Below, in pieces: positions 28,393-35,932 of a stretch of DNA of 64,000 bases. Within the stretch, counting starts at the first letter, position 1. Each line of letters opens with the position of its first letter. Position numbers and translations under genes: made by a program. Under the pieces are notes generated by a model. That model made no database searches and was not told the origin of the DNA. It saw only the letters and a list, made by a program, of their open reading frames with translations. The stretch comes from Nostoc sp. FACHB-110 (GTDB lineage: Bacteria > Cyanobacteriota > Cyanobacteriia > Cyanobacteriales > Nostocaceae). The DNA is taken from positions 124,001 to 188,000 of the forward strand of contig NZ_JACJRU010000010.1 of the NCBI RefSeq assembly GCF_014697425.1, written 5' to 3'.

Positions 28393-30036
28393 CTACAAAG
28401 CACAATTTAACTCGCCAGCTTTGAGGGTAAAGCGGCGATTTTCTCTGTAGTCTACAGGGCAATCGATGACTGCGGGGACATCTTGGGCTAAGGCTTCTTT
28501 GAGTATGGGGATTAAATCAAGACTAGATTCGACTCGATAACCTTTTAAACCCATGCTTTCGGCTAACTTCACAAAATCAGGATTACCAAAATGGACGAAG
28601 GCGGAATTACCTTTACCAAATTGATTTTCTTGTTTCCATTCAATTAAGCCATAGCCACCATCATTAAAGATTAAGGTGACAAAGGGAGTACCCACACGCA
28701 AGGCGGTTTCTAATTCTTGGCAATTCATCATAAAACCACCATCACCCGTTACGGCGACAATTTTGCGGTTGGGATAAACAAGTTTGGCGGCTAAAGCACC
28801 AGGAATAGCAATACCCATTGCAGCAAAGCCGTTAGAAATGATGCAAGTATTGGGACTGTGGCAATGATAATGACGCGCCATCCACATTTTATGTGCGCCA
28901 ACATCGGAAATCACAACATCATCTGGCCCCATGACTTGCCGCAAGTCATAAATTAATTTTTGCGGTTTAATCGGATAGCCATCATCGTTAGAATATTGTT
29001 CGTAATCGGCGCGAATTTCACCACGTAAACTAATAGCATAAGGATTAGGTTTACCTTGGCGGTCTGCTACTTTTAATATTTCAAACAAAGAGTCGGAAAT
29101 ATCGCCGATGACTTCTACATTACAAACATAACTACTATCAATTTCTGCTGCCGATGTACTAATATGTACAATGGGAATTTTACCGTCAGGATTCCATTTT
29201 TTGGGCGAAAATTCAATTAAATCATAGCCGATCGCAATTACTAAATCTGTATTATCAAAACCGCAAGTAATAAAGTCTCTTTGCTGTAATCCCACTGACC
29301 ATAAAGCTAAGGGATGAGTATAAGGAATAACACCTTTACCCATGAATGTATTAGCAACAGGTATATTCATTTGGGTAGCAAATTGCGTCACCGCATCACT
29401 AGCTTGACCGCGAATTGCACCATTCCCAACTAATATTAAGGGATTCACCGCTTGAGAAATCATGGCTGCGGCTGCCCGAATACTAGCAAAAGAAGCATAA
29501 GTTTTTTCAATTTTATCGCGCTGCAAAGGCTTACCTTCCACAGGCATCGCAGCGATATTTTCCGGTAAATCTATATGCACTGCGCCGGGTTTTTCGGTTT
29601 GCGATCGCTTGAATGCTTTTCTCACTACTTCTGGTGTAATACTAGGTCTAACAATCTGCTTATTCCACTTAGTTACAGGCGCAAACATCGCCACCAAATC
29701 TAAATATTGATGGGATTCAATGTGCATTCTATCGGTTCCCACTTGCCCAGTAATTGCGACCAAGGGCGCGCCATCTAAATTGGCATCCGCTACACCAGTC
29801 ATCAGATTTGTTGCCCCAGGGCCAAGGGTGGAAAGACAAACCCCCGCTTTACCTGTCAAACGTCCATAGACATCAGCCATAAAAGCCGCGCCTTGTTCGT
29901 GCCGAGTCGTAATAAATTTAATTGAAGAATGTTTTAATGCTTCTAAAACATGTAAATTTTCTTCACCAGGAAGGCCAAAAACATACTCTACACCTTCATT
30001 TTCTAAACACTTTACTAATAATTCTGCTGTATTCAT
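28393..30036 (-). CDS. ThDP enzyme, likely 2-oxoglutarate decarboxylase (annotated elsewhere as acetolactate synthase)
   Basis: 547 residues from ATG 30036 (MNTAELLVKCLE). ThDP fold in three domains: Pyr domain with catalytic Glu in TTRHEQGAAFMADVYGR; central domain; PP domain with the ThDP/Mg motif GDGGFMMN...FNDGGYG. By sequence it resembles acetolactate synthase large subunits. But it sits directly downstream of a succinate-semialdehyde dehydrogenase, the arrangement known in Synechococcus PCC 7002 (A2770/A2771), where the product decarboxylates 2-oxoglutarate to succinic semialdehyde in the cyanobacterial TCA cycle. The context favours that role. No regulatory IlvH-type subunit gene is nearby. 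The gap to the partner gene is 108 bases and filled with a CAGACTT repeat. Confidence 0.85.
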   Translation of the reverse strand: MNTAELLVKCLENEGVEYVFGLPGEENLHVLEALKHSSIKFITTRHEQGAAFMADVYGRLTGKAGVCLSTLGPGATNLMTGVADANLDGAPLVAITGQVGTDRMHIESHQYLDLVAMFAPVTKWNKQIVRPSITPEVVRKAFKRSQTEKPGAVHIDLPENIAAMPVEGKPLQRDKIEKTYASFASIRAAAAMISQAVNPLILVGNGAIRGQASDAVTQFATQMNIPVANTFMGKGVIPYTHPLALWSVGLQQRDFITCGFDNTDLVIAIGYDLIEFSPKKWNPDGKIPIVHISTSAAEIDSSYVCNVEVIGDISDSLFEILKVADRQGKPNPYAISLRGEIRADYEQYSNDDGYPIKPQKLIYDLRQVMGPDDVVISDVGAHKMWMARHYHCHSPNTCIISNGFAAMGIAIPGALAAKLVYPNRKIVAVTGDGGFMMNCQELETALRVGTPFVTLIFNDGGYGLIEWKQENQFGKGNSAFVHFGNPDFVKLAESMGLKGYRVESSLDLIPILKEALAQDVPAVIDCPVDYRENRRFTLKAGELNCAL

Positions 30037-30084
30037 TTTAATTTCCTCAATAGCGATGCACAAAGTAGGGAATGAACTTTTCCT

Positions 30085-30136
30085 GAAGTACGAAGTCTGA
30101 TTTCAGACTTCAGACTTCAGACTTCAGATTTCATAC
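30085..30136. repeat. CAGACTT heptamer repeat in the SSADH-decarboxylase gap
   Basis: AGTCTGATTTCAGACTTCAG followed by more TTCAGAC units. The units CAGACTT are head-to-tail, and the first GAAGTCTGA is their complement, giving a small hairpin GAAGTCTGA-TT-TCAGACTTC. It is in the spacer between the two co-directional TCA genes. Confidence 0.65.
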
Positions 30137-30144
30137 TTTCCCAA

Positions 30145-31512
30145 TCACTTCACCCAAACAGTTTTAACATTGACAAACTCTTGTATGCCTTGAATGCTTA
30201 ATTCACGGCCATACCCAGAACGTTTAATGCCGCCAAAAGGTAGGCGGGGGTCAGATTTAACTAAACCGTTGATAAATACTGCGCCTGCTTCAATTTCTGC
30301 AATTAAGCGTGTGCGTTCTTGGTCGTTATTTGTCCAAGCACTAGCACCTAAACCAAAGGGTATGGCGTTTGCCAGTTTAATTGCAGCATCAATATTTGGC
30401 ACTCGGAATAATAAGGCTACCGGGCCAAAAAATTCTTCCTGGGCAATGGGCGCGTCAGGAGGAATATCAGTGATGATGGTTGCTGGATAGTAGTTCCCTA
30501 TCCGGTCTGATATAGGATACCCACCGGTCAAGACTTTACCACCACTTTTTTGAGCAACTTGCACTTGTTGATCTAAATCTTGCAGAATATCTGGGGTTGC
30601 TAGTGGCCCTAAATCGGTGTCTAGCTGCATAGGGTCACCGATTTTCAGTGCATTGAATTTATCTAATAGCAACTTCTCGAATTTATCAGCGATCGCTTCT
30701 TCCACAATAAACCGTTTGGCGGCAATACAAGATTGTCCGTTATTCAGCATTCTGGCGGCGGTTGCTGTTGCGGCGGCAACTTCTATATCCGCACTGGCTA
30801 ACACAATAAACGGGTCACTTCCCCCCAATTCCAGCACAGTTTTTTTAATATGTTTCCCGGCGGCGGCGGCTAAAGATGCACCGGCTGGTTCGCTTCCTGT
30901 TAAGGTAGCGGCTTTTACCCGGTCATCAGCGATTAAATCGGCTACTTTCGCCGCACCTATTAATAATGTTTGAAATACACCTTCAGGAAAACCCGCCCGG
31001 CTGATAATCGCTTCAATTGCTAAAGCAGATTGTGGCACATTAGAGGCGTGTTTAAGTAAACCTACATTACCCGCCATGAGTGCAGGTGCAGCAAAGCGAA
31101 ACACTTGCCAAAAAGGGAAATTCCACGGCATTACTGCCAAAATGATACCCAATGGCTGATAGCGGACAAAACTATGGCTAGCATCAGTTTTTACTTCCAC
31201 ATCAGCCAAAAATTCGGCGGCGTGTTCTGCATAATAGTGGCAAACAGCCGCACATTTTTCTACTTCAGAGATAGCCGCTTTATATGGTTTACCCATTTCC
31301 AGCGTCATGATTTTAGCGAAGTCAGCCTTTTCTTCCTCTAAAATTTGTGCTGCTTTGTGTAACCATTGCGCTCTCTGGGCGAAACTGGTCTTGCGGTATT
31401 GTGCAAAAGCTTGATCTGCCAAATCTAGTTTAGTGGCAATTTCTGTATCGTTGAGTGGCTCAAAGGTTTTGAGCGTCTCCCCAGTGGCGGGATTGATGGT
31501 GGCGATAGCCAT
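30145..31512 (-). CDS. Succinate-semialdehyde dehydrogenase (NAD(P)+)
   Basis: 455 residues, ALDH superfamily. Catalytic Cys in NNGQSCIAAKRF, general-base Glu in LELGGSDPF, NAD(P)-binding MPWNFPFWQVFR, and the C-terminal PFGGIKRSGYGRE. It matches the SSADH (GabD/Sad) group. Together with the ThDP decarboxylase downstream it would convert 2-oxoglutarate via succinic semialdehyde to succinate, replacing 2-oxoglutarate dehydrogenase. It is first in the operon on the minus strand. The 568 bases upstream hold its promoter and contain no gene I can support. Confidence 0.93.
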   Translation of the reverse strand: MAIATINPATGETLKTFEPLNDTEIATKLDLADQAFAQYRKTSFAQRAQWLHKAAQILEEEKADFAKIMTLEMGKPYKAAISEVEKCAAVCHYYAEHAAEFLADVEVKTDASHSFVRYQPLGIILAVMPWNFPFWQVFRFAAPALMAGNVGLLKHASNVPQSALAIEAIISRAGFPEGVFQTLLIGAAKVADLIADDRVKAATLTGSEPAGASLAAAAGKHIKKTVLELGGSDPFIVLASADIEVAAATATAARMLNNGQSCIAAKRFIVEEAIADKFEKLLLDKFNALKIGDPMQLDTDLGPLATPDILQDLDQQVQVAQKSGGKVLTGGYPISDRIGNYYPATIITDIPPDAPIAQEEFFGPVALLFRVPNIDAAIKLANAIPFGLGASAWTNNDQERTRLIAEIEAGAVFINGLVKSDPRLPFGGIKRSGYGRELSIQGIQEFVNVKTVWVK

Positions 31513-32080
31513 TGCCTGACCCCCGTTTTTAAAATAGCTTGAGGTAGCTGCTTATTTTTACACAGTTTAGTTATAGAAGCTACCATCAAAATTGTAGACT
31601 TATCCCTCAGAATTGGTTGCTTAATATTACAATTTTGCAATTAAAACGATATTAATAGATACAATAATTCTCTGTATTTTTATGTAGATTTTGTCCAAGT
31701 TAAATTAGTTACAGTAAGATTTTTTAGACGTAAGTCATAGGCAAAAATTCCCGGGAGAGCGCGCAATTTATCACGCTATTGAGCGATAATTCCCAAATGC
31801 TACAAACTACTAAATTGATTGTGAACTCAGCTAGGATTCTTACGATAGCACCGAAAAACTGAAACTGCTACTAAAAAAATCTCTTTCCCACTCCCTACTC
31901 CCCATTCCCCGCCCTAAGTAGTTGAGAAAACAAATTATGATTGCTTCAGTATTACGCCCTCTACCAACCAAAACTAATATGCTTAAACGTCACTAAGTAT
32001 CAACCTGTGATGATAGGATGATTTCAATTTTGAGCGTCTTCAAGGACATAACGATATTTTAAATATTAGGGGTAGCTATT
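31513..32080. other. 568-base divergent intergenic region
   Basis: It lies between the divergent SSADH and ParA-like genes. No gene is seen apart from very short frames. AT-rich stretches and one C-rich tract (CCCACTCCCTACTCCCC, ~31889-31905) of a dispersed type are present. No NtcA-type GTA-N8-TAC site was recognised. Confidence 0.45.
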
Positions 32081-32791
32081 ATGCCAACGATTCATTTAAT
32101 AGATGGTGAAAAGGGTGGAGTCGGAAAATCTTTAGTCACCCGGACAATGATTCAATATTGTCTAGATAAAAAAATTCCCTTTGTCCCCATAGAAACAGAT
32201 AGGTCTAATCCTGATGTGGCTGGTGTGTATAAAGGTATGTGTCAGTATGCTGTGTTTACAGAAGATGAACGCCAAGCCGATAAAGCCGATAGAATCTTTG
32301 AAATGGCAATGTCTAAGCCAGTAATTGTCAATCTTGCCGCCCAAAGTCATCGTGCTGTGAAAAACTGGATTGAAAAAAACCAGTTAATTGAACTAGGAAC
32401 AGCTGAAGGTGTGAGTTTTTGTAAGTGGTTTGTGACAACAGGCGGCTACGATAGCTTAAATTTATTTGTGCAATCAATTAACAGCTACGGCGACAGAGTA
32501 CCCCATGTTTTAGTGAGAAATTGTGGACTGTGCGACGATTGGGAACACGTTGATTCTGACCCCAATATGCAACAGTTAGTGCAGAAATATAACGTTCAGG
32601 TTGTAGATTTTCCGAAGTTGGCCTATAGAGAAAGAAATATCATTGACCAAACTCGTATGACCTTCTCAGAAGCACGAGAATATAAAGAATTTGGCATCCT
32701 CAGTAAACAGAGAATAGTGCATTTTTTGAAACTAGCTTACGCGGCTTTTGAAAAAGTTGGCATTTGGTATGAAGAAGTGAAGCAAGCTTGA
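32081..32791 (+). CDS. Orphan ParA/MinD-like P-loop ATPase
   Basis: 236 residues. Deviant Walker A GEKGGVGKSLVTR at ~9-21, as in ParA/MinD/Soj; then an acidic region (PIETDRSNPDVAG) in the usual switch position. No DNA-binding N-terminus and no ParB partner beside it, so plasmid-type segregation is unlikely. Similar stand-alone ATPases (MobD-like) are found on plasmids and chromosomes with unknown roles. Cys-rich spot NCGLCDD mid-protein. Followed 118 bases later by an unrelated GST gene. Confidence 0.78.
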   Translation: MPTIHLIDGEKGGVGKSLVTRTMIQYCLDKKIPFVPIETDRSNPDVAGVYKGMCQYAVFTEDERQADKADRIFEMAMSKPVIVNLAAQSHRAVKNWIEKNQLIELGTAEGVSFCKWFVTTGGYDSLNLFVQSINSYGDRVPHVLVRNCGLCDDWEHVDSDPNMQQLVQKYNVQVVDFPKLAYRERNIIDQTRMTFSEAREYKEFGILSKQRIVHFLKLAYAAFEKVGIWYEEVKQA

Positions 32792-32908
32792 AGTTGGGTA
32801 TTGGTCAATTGTCATTTGTCAAAAACAGGGTGTTGGGGTCTATGTCTTCCCCTACACCCCACACCCCACACCCATTATTGAACGCTCTATTTAGGCAAAT
32901 TACTTATT

Positions 32909-33547
32909 ATGATTGTTGTTCATCATCTTAACAACTCGCGATCGCAGCGAGTATTGTGGCTATTGGAAGAACTAGACCTCGGATATGATATCAAGTTCTA
33001 TGAACGCGACCAAAACACAATGCTCGCCCCAGAATCATTACGAGCAGTTCATCCACTCGGCAAATCACCCGTAATTACAGATGACGGAGAAACTATTGCT
33101 GAGTCAGGCGCAATTATCGAATACATAGTCGAACGTTACGGTAATGGTAGATTAATTCCACCAGCTGGTACACCAGAGCGTTTGCGCTACACCTATTGGC
33201 TGCATTATGCGGAAGGTTCAGCAATGCCACCTTTGGTGATGAATCTCATTTTCAACAGTTTTAGTACAGCAGAGAACCGCGCCAACGACGCATTTATCGC
33301 GCCGCAAATTAAGCTGCATTTTGATTATATAGAAACCGAACTTGCTAAAAGTACATGGTTTGTCGGGGAAGAATTCACAGCAGCTGATATTCAAATGAGC
33401 TTTCCCCTAGAACTAGTGGCGATGCAAGCCGAATTAATTGCCAGCCGACCAAAAATTCAGCAATTTGTTGAACGCATTCATACACGTCCTGCTTATAAAC
33501 GCGCCTTAGAACGTGGAGGTGCGTATGATTTCGCTAATAGTATTTAA
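32909..33547 (+). CDS. Glutathione S-transferase family protein
   Basis: 212 residues. N-terminal thioredoxin-like domain (IVVHHLNNSRSQRVLWLLEELDL...VHPLGKSPVITDDGETIAESGAIIEYI) with the cis-Pro and Glu-Ser glutathione-binding pair (AESGA). All-helical C-terminal domain (~90-210) with FTAADIQMSF. The active-site residue may be Ser12 (NNSRS), as in theta/beta-type classes. Substrate unknown. It lies between the ATPase and a small exported protein, without obvious operon ties. Confidence 0.88.
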   Translation: MIVVHHLNNSRSQRVLWLLEELDLGYDIKFYERDQNTMLAPESLRAVHPLGKSPVITDDGETIAESGAIIEYIVERYGNGRLIPPAGTPERLRYTYWLHYAEGSAMPPLVMNLIFNSFSTAENRANDAFIAPQIKLHFDYIETELAKSTWFVGEEFTAADIQMSFPLELVAMQAELIASRPKIQQFVERIHTRPAYKRALERGGAYDFANSI

Positions 33548-33662
33548 CTCTGTCCCCCATAACCTACTCTCAAAAATATTAACCATGTCTTAATTAGTTG
33601 CATAAATCTCAAAGGTCATACCTATGAGTCAATAGAAATACACATAGGTATTGATAAAGATT

Positions 33663-34094
33663 ATGAAAAACGTCACAAAATGGCTTTTGGGTTTGGCAAT
33701 TGTTCCTGCCAGTTTAGTATTAGTATCTCATCATGCTAAAGCAAGTCAAATTGCTGGTGAGTGGTTCTTTGGTTTGTGGGATTGTAATATCGACGGTAGA
33801 CCTGCCAAAATGCAGTGGAAAGTAGTAGATGACCCCCAAACTAGTTGTGATGGGAATGTATGCTCTACTAGTTCTGGTGTGAAACTTGTCGGGCGATTTA
33901 GTGATAATGGTAGTCCGTGGGTTCCTTTAGAAAAACGTTTTTCTAGCAGCCGCAGACAAGATTTAGGTATTCGTTATTTAGGTGCAGAGCCAGATAATTG
34001 GTATCTCAGATATAACAGTCGTACCAGAATTGCCGATGGTTGGACAACATGGCGAGGTAATCGCTATCCGTTACAATGTCGTAATCGCAGATAA
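33663..34094 (+). CDS. Small exported protein, DUF6006-like
   Basis: 143 residues from ATG 33663 (MKNVTKW; an in-frame TTG lies 12 bases upstream). Signal peptide WLLGLAIVPASLVLVSHHAKA, cleavage after AKA (~27). The mature part has GEWFFGLWDCNIDGRPAKMQW and C...C pairs (SCDGNVCS), consistent with a small beta-rich secreted domain, from memory DUF6006-like. A lone gene; function unknown. Confidence 0.75.
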   Translation: MKNVTKWLLGLAIVPASLVLVSHHAKASQIAGEWFFGLWDCNIDGRPAKMQWKVVDDPQTSCDGNVCSTSSGVKLVGRFSDNGSPWVPLEKRFSSSRRQDLGIRYLGAEPDNWYLRYNSRTRIADGWTTWRGNRYPLQCRNRR

Positions 34095-34182
34095 TTATTT
34101 ACAGTACAAGATTTTAAGAGTGTAGGGCTGATAAAAATCTCTACATTACTCATATCTATTTGGAAAATGATAAGCGATCGCA

Positions 34183-34326
34183 TCAATACAACGTGGCTTG
34201 TTTGAGTATCTTTTGCCTTCTTGTCAATTCTCCCATATTCTCAATAAGCTCAAAACCGAGATATTGTCCGCGAATTTTCAGACAAAGATAGTTCAAAGCT
34301 GCTTTGCGATCGCATTCCCTTGCCAT
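34183..34326 (-). CDS. Possible small ORF or gene remnant
   Basis: A 47-codon frame (MARECDRKAALNYLCLKIRG...) on the minus strand, with ATG at 34326 and TGA at 34183. The composition looks protein-like (charged helix, HIP1 site in frame), but there is no ribosome-binding site and no recognised family. It could be a remnant. It is the only coding-like stretch in 34095-34514; the rest of that gap shows nothing else. Confidence 0.25.
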   Translation of the reverse strand: MARECDRKAALNYLCLKIRGQYLGFELIENMGELTRRQKILKQATLY

Positions 34327-34514
34327 GAATGAATTCCAGAACCAAGCCAGTGAATTTATTGGCTAACACAAGTATTTATAATTGCGATCACCAAAGGTTG
34401 CGCAATCAGTAGTACTCTTGTATGCTAACTTTACACCCAATTTACCCTAAACTACCCCAAATCATCTTAGACTTTTAGTATAAAAATACTATAAACAAGC
34501 TATCCTGTAAATAC

Positions 34515-34550
34515 AAAAACCCTTGTAAGTCTTAACTCACAAGGGTTTTT
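34515..34550 (-). terminator. Terminator of the tRNA-Gly gene
   Basis: AAAAACCCTTGT (34515-34526) pairs with ACAAGGGTTTTT (34539-34550), a 12-bp stem with a 12-base loop. On the minus strand it ends in a U-run. It lies 8 bases downstream of the tRNA 3' end, as expected for its terminator. Being symmetric, it may also stop plus-strand transcripts. Confidence 0.85.
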
Positions 34551-34557
34551 GATGTTA

Positions 34558-34628
34558 AGCGGGCGGCGGGAATCGAACCCGCATTAATAGCTTGGAAGGC
34601 TATAGTTTTACCACTAAACTACGCCCGC
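34558..34628 (-). tRNA. tRNA-Gly (anticodon UCC)
   Basis: The minus strand folds into a complete cloverleaf: acceptor GCGGGCG/CGCCCGC; D-arm GTTT-AGTGGTA-AAAC; anticodon stem ATAGC/GCTAT with loop CTTCCAA, so anticodon TCC; T-arm GCGGG-TTCGAAT-CCCGC. Total 71 bases with discriminator U. The CCA tail is not encoded. Followed by a terminator at 34515. Confidence 0.95.
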
Positions 34629-34682
34629 AAAAATTTGATTATACAAATTTAACACTATTTTTCATAAAATTCAAGTACCTAA

Positions 34683-35873
34683 TTAAATTTTAGGGTTAAT
34701 AACAATCCTGACAAATAAATTGCTGAATTCTGGCTTGCTACCATCTTGATTATAGGCGGCGGTAAACTGCTCATTTTTGAACATATCATTGATTACTTGC
34801 TCGTAATTCATTTTTTCGCTTTTTAATTCCTTCGGTTCTATTTGGATGACTACAGCCTTTTGAAAATTACCCTTGTCATCAATTACTAAGCTAGCTATGA
34901 GTTTTGCAGGGACAATACCACCATCCCCAGGAATAAAAGATGATGCCAATTCCTTAGTTTTGCTTCCCTGGTATTGGGCTGACACAGCAGATAAATCTTG
35001 GCTGTATTTTTGCGCTTCAATTGCAGATAAAGGTATGATAGTTGCTATTGAGCCAGTTTGCTCAGAAGTATTGGAATTATTATCAGTTGGTGGTTGAGGA
35101 CTATTTTCTGTTGGAGTAGGTGAAGCTTTGCTGGTAGGATTTTGAGGAATCTTTTCCCTTGGCAAGTTTGAGTTATTGCTAGCTGAAGTATTCGGGTTTT
35201 TTGATGCAGGTGTACTTGAGGCTATCCTTCCAGGACTTTTAGGTTCATTTTTGATTGAATCAGGCGAACTGTTATTCGTGGATTGTGCTGAAGGAATACC
35301 ACTTGGTAGTGGCTTGCCTTTTCCTAAAACAATTTCTTGGCGCCGATTCCAAGGTAAATTACCTACTGGTATTTTTGGTGTTGCTGTTGGTGTCGGCGTG
35401 GACTGAGTAAATTTAGGGGTAAAACTAGGTTTTGGTTGGGTGCTTGCAGTGGGTTTAGGTTGTGGGGCTGTTTTTTTGACAACTGCTTTGGTTTGTGCTT
35501 GAGCAAAAATTTCTTGTTTCTTCAGGATGCTGGTAGTATCAGCATCTTGATTTTTGGGTGTGGTTTGTAGTTTTGTTGCTGTATTTGCTGATTCAGACTG
35601 TTTTACTTTTGGTACGGCTGTTGTTGGAGATAATTTTGGTTCGCTTGTAGATTTTACTGAGGGAGCAATTTCAATTAAATCAATGGGAACTACAGATTGA
35701 CTTTCTTGGGGAAACCACAATCCAAATACATTAGAAGATCGCATCAGCCAAAACACCAATAGATGCAGAGAAACAGAACTCACTGCTACAAAAATCCATA
35801 AACTTGGAGGATCAGTATGTCGCCTCCAAGCTTTGGATGGAATATGAGTTTTTTCTGCAACAGGGGATGTCAT
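34683..35873 (-). CDS. TonB-like energy-transducer protein
   Basis: 396 residues. A short cytoplasmic N-terminus, then one transmembrane helix (~28-45) containing SVSLHLLVFWLM. The SxxxH pattern in it is a TonB signature for coupling to ExbB/ExbD. Residues ~60-280 are P/S/T/N/Q/K-rich and spacer-like. The C-terminal ~100 residues (PAKLIASLVIDDKGNFQKAVVIQIEP...FVRIVINPKI) resemble the TonB C-terminal fold. No exbB/exbD or TonB-dependent receptor is adjacent. The YP motif of classic TonB is not visible, so the assignment is probable only. Confidence 0.6.
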   Translation of the reverse strand: MTSPVAEKTHIPSKAWRRHTDPPSLWIFVAVSSVSLHLLVFWLMRSSNVFGLWFPQESQSVVPIDLIEIAPSVKSTSEPKLSPTTAVPKVKQSESANTATKLQTTPKNQDADTTSILKKQEIFAQAQTKAVVKKTAPQPKPTASTQPKPSFTPKFTQSTPTPTATPKIPVGNLPWNRRQEIVLGKGKPLPSGIPSAQSTNNSSPDSIKNEPKSPGRIASSTPASKNPNTSASNNSNLPREKIPQNPTSKASPTPTENSPQPPTDNNSNTSEQTGSIATIIPLSAIEAQKYSQDLSAVSAQYQGSKTKELASSFIPGDGGIVPAKLIASLVIDDKGNFQKAVVIQIEPKELKSEKMNYEQVINDMFKNEQFTAAYNQDGSKPEFSNLFVRIVINPKI

Positions 35874-35932
35874 ATCAGCAAAGCCAAATATTATTCAGAG
35901 TCTTTAGCAATTCTTAAGACTCTTTTTGGATC

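Noticed and set aside
28393..30036. Plain annotation as acetolactate synthase for branched amino acids
   Set aside because: Adjacent SSADH and absence of a small subunit favour the TCA decarboxylase role; kept only as an alternative.
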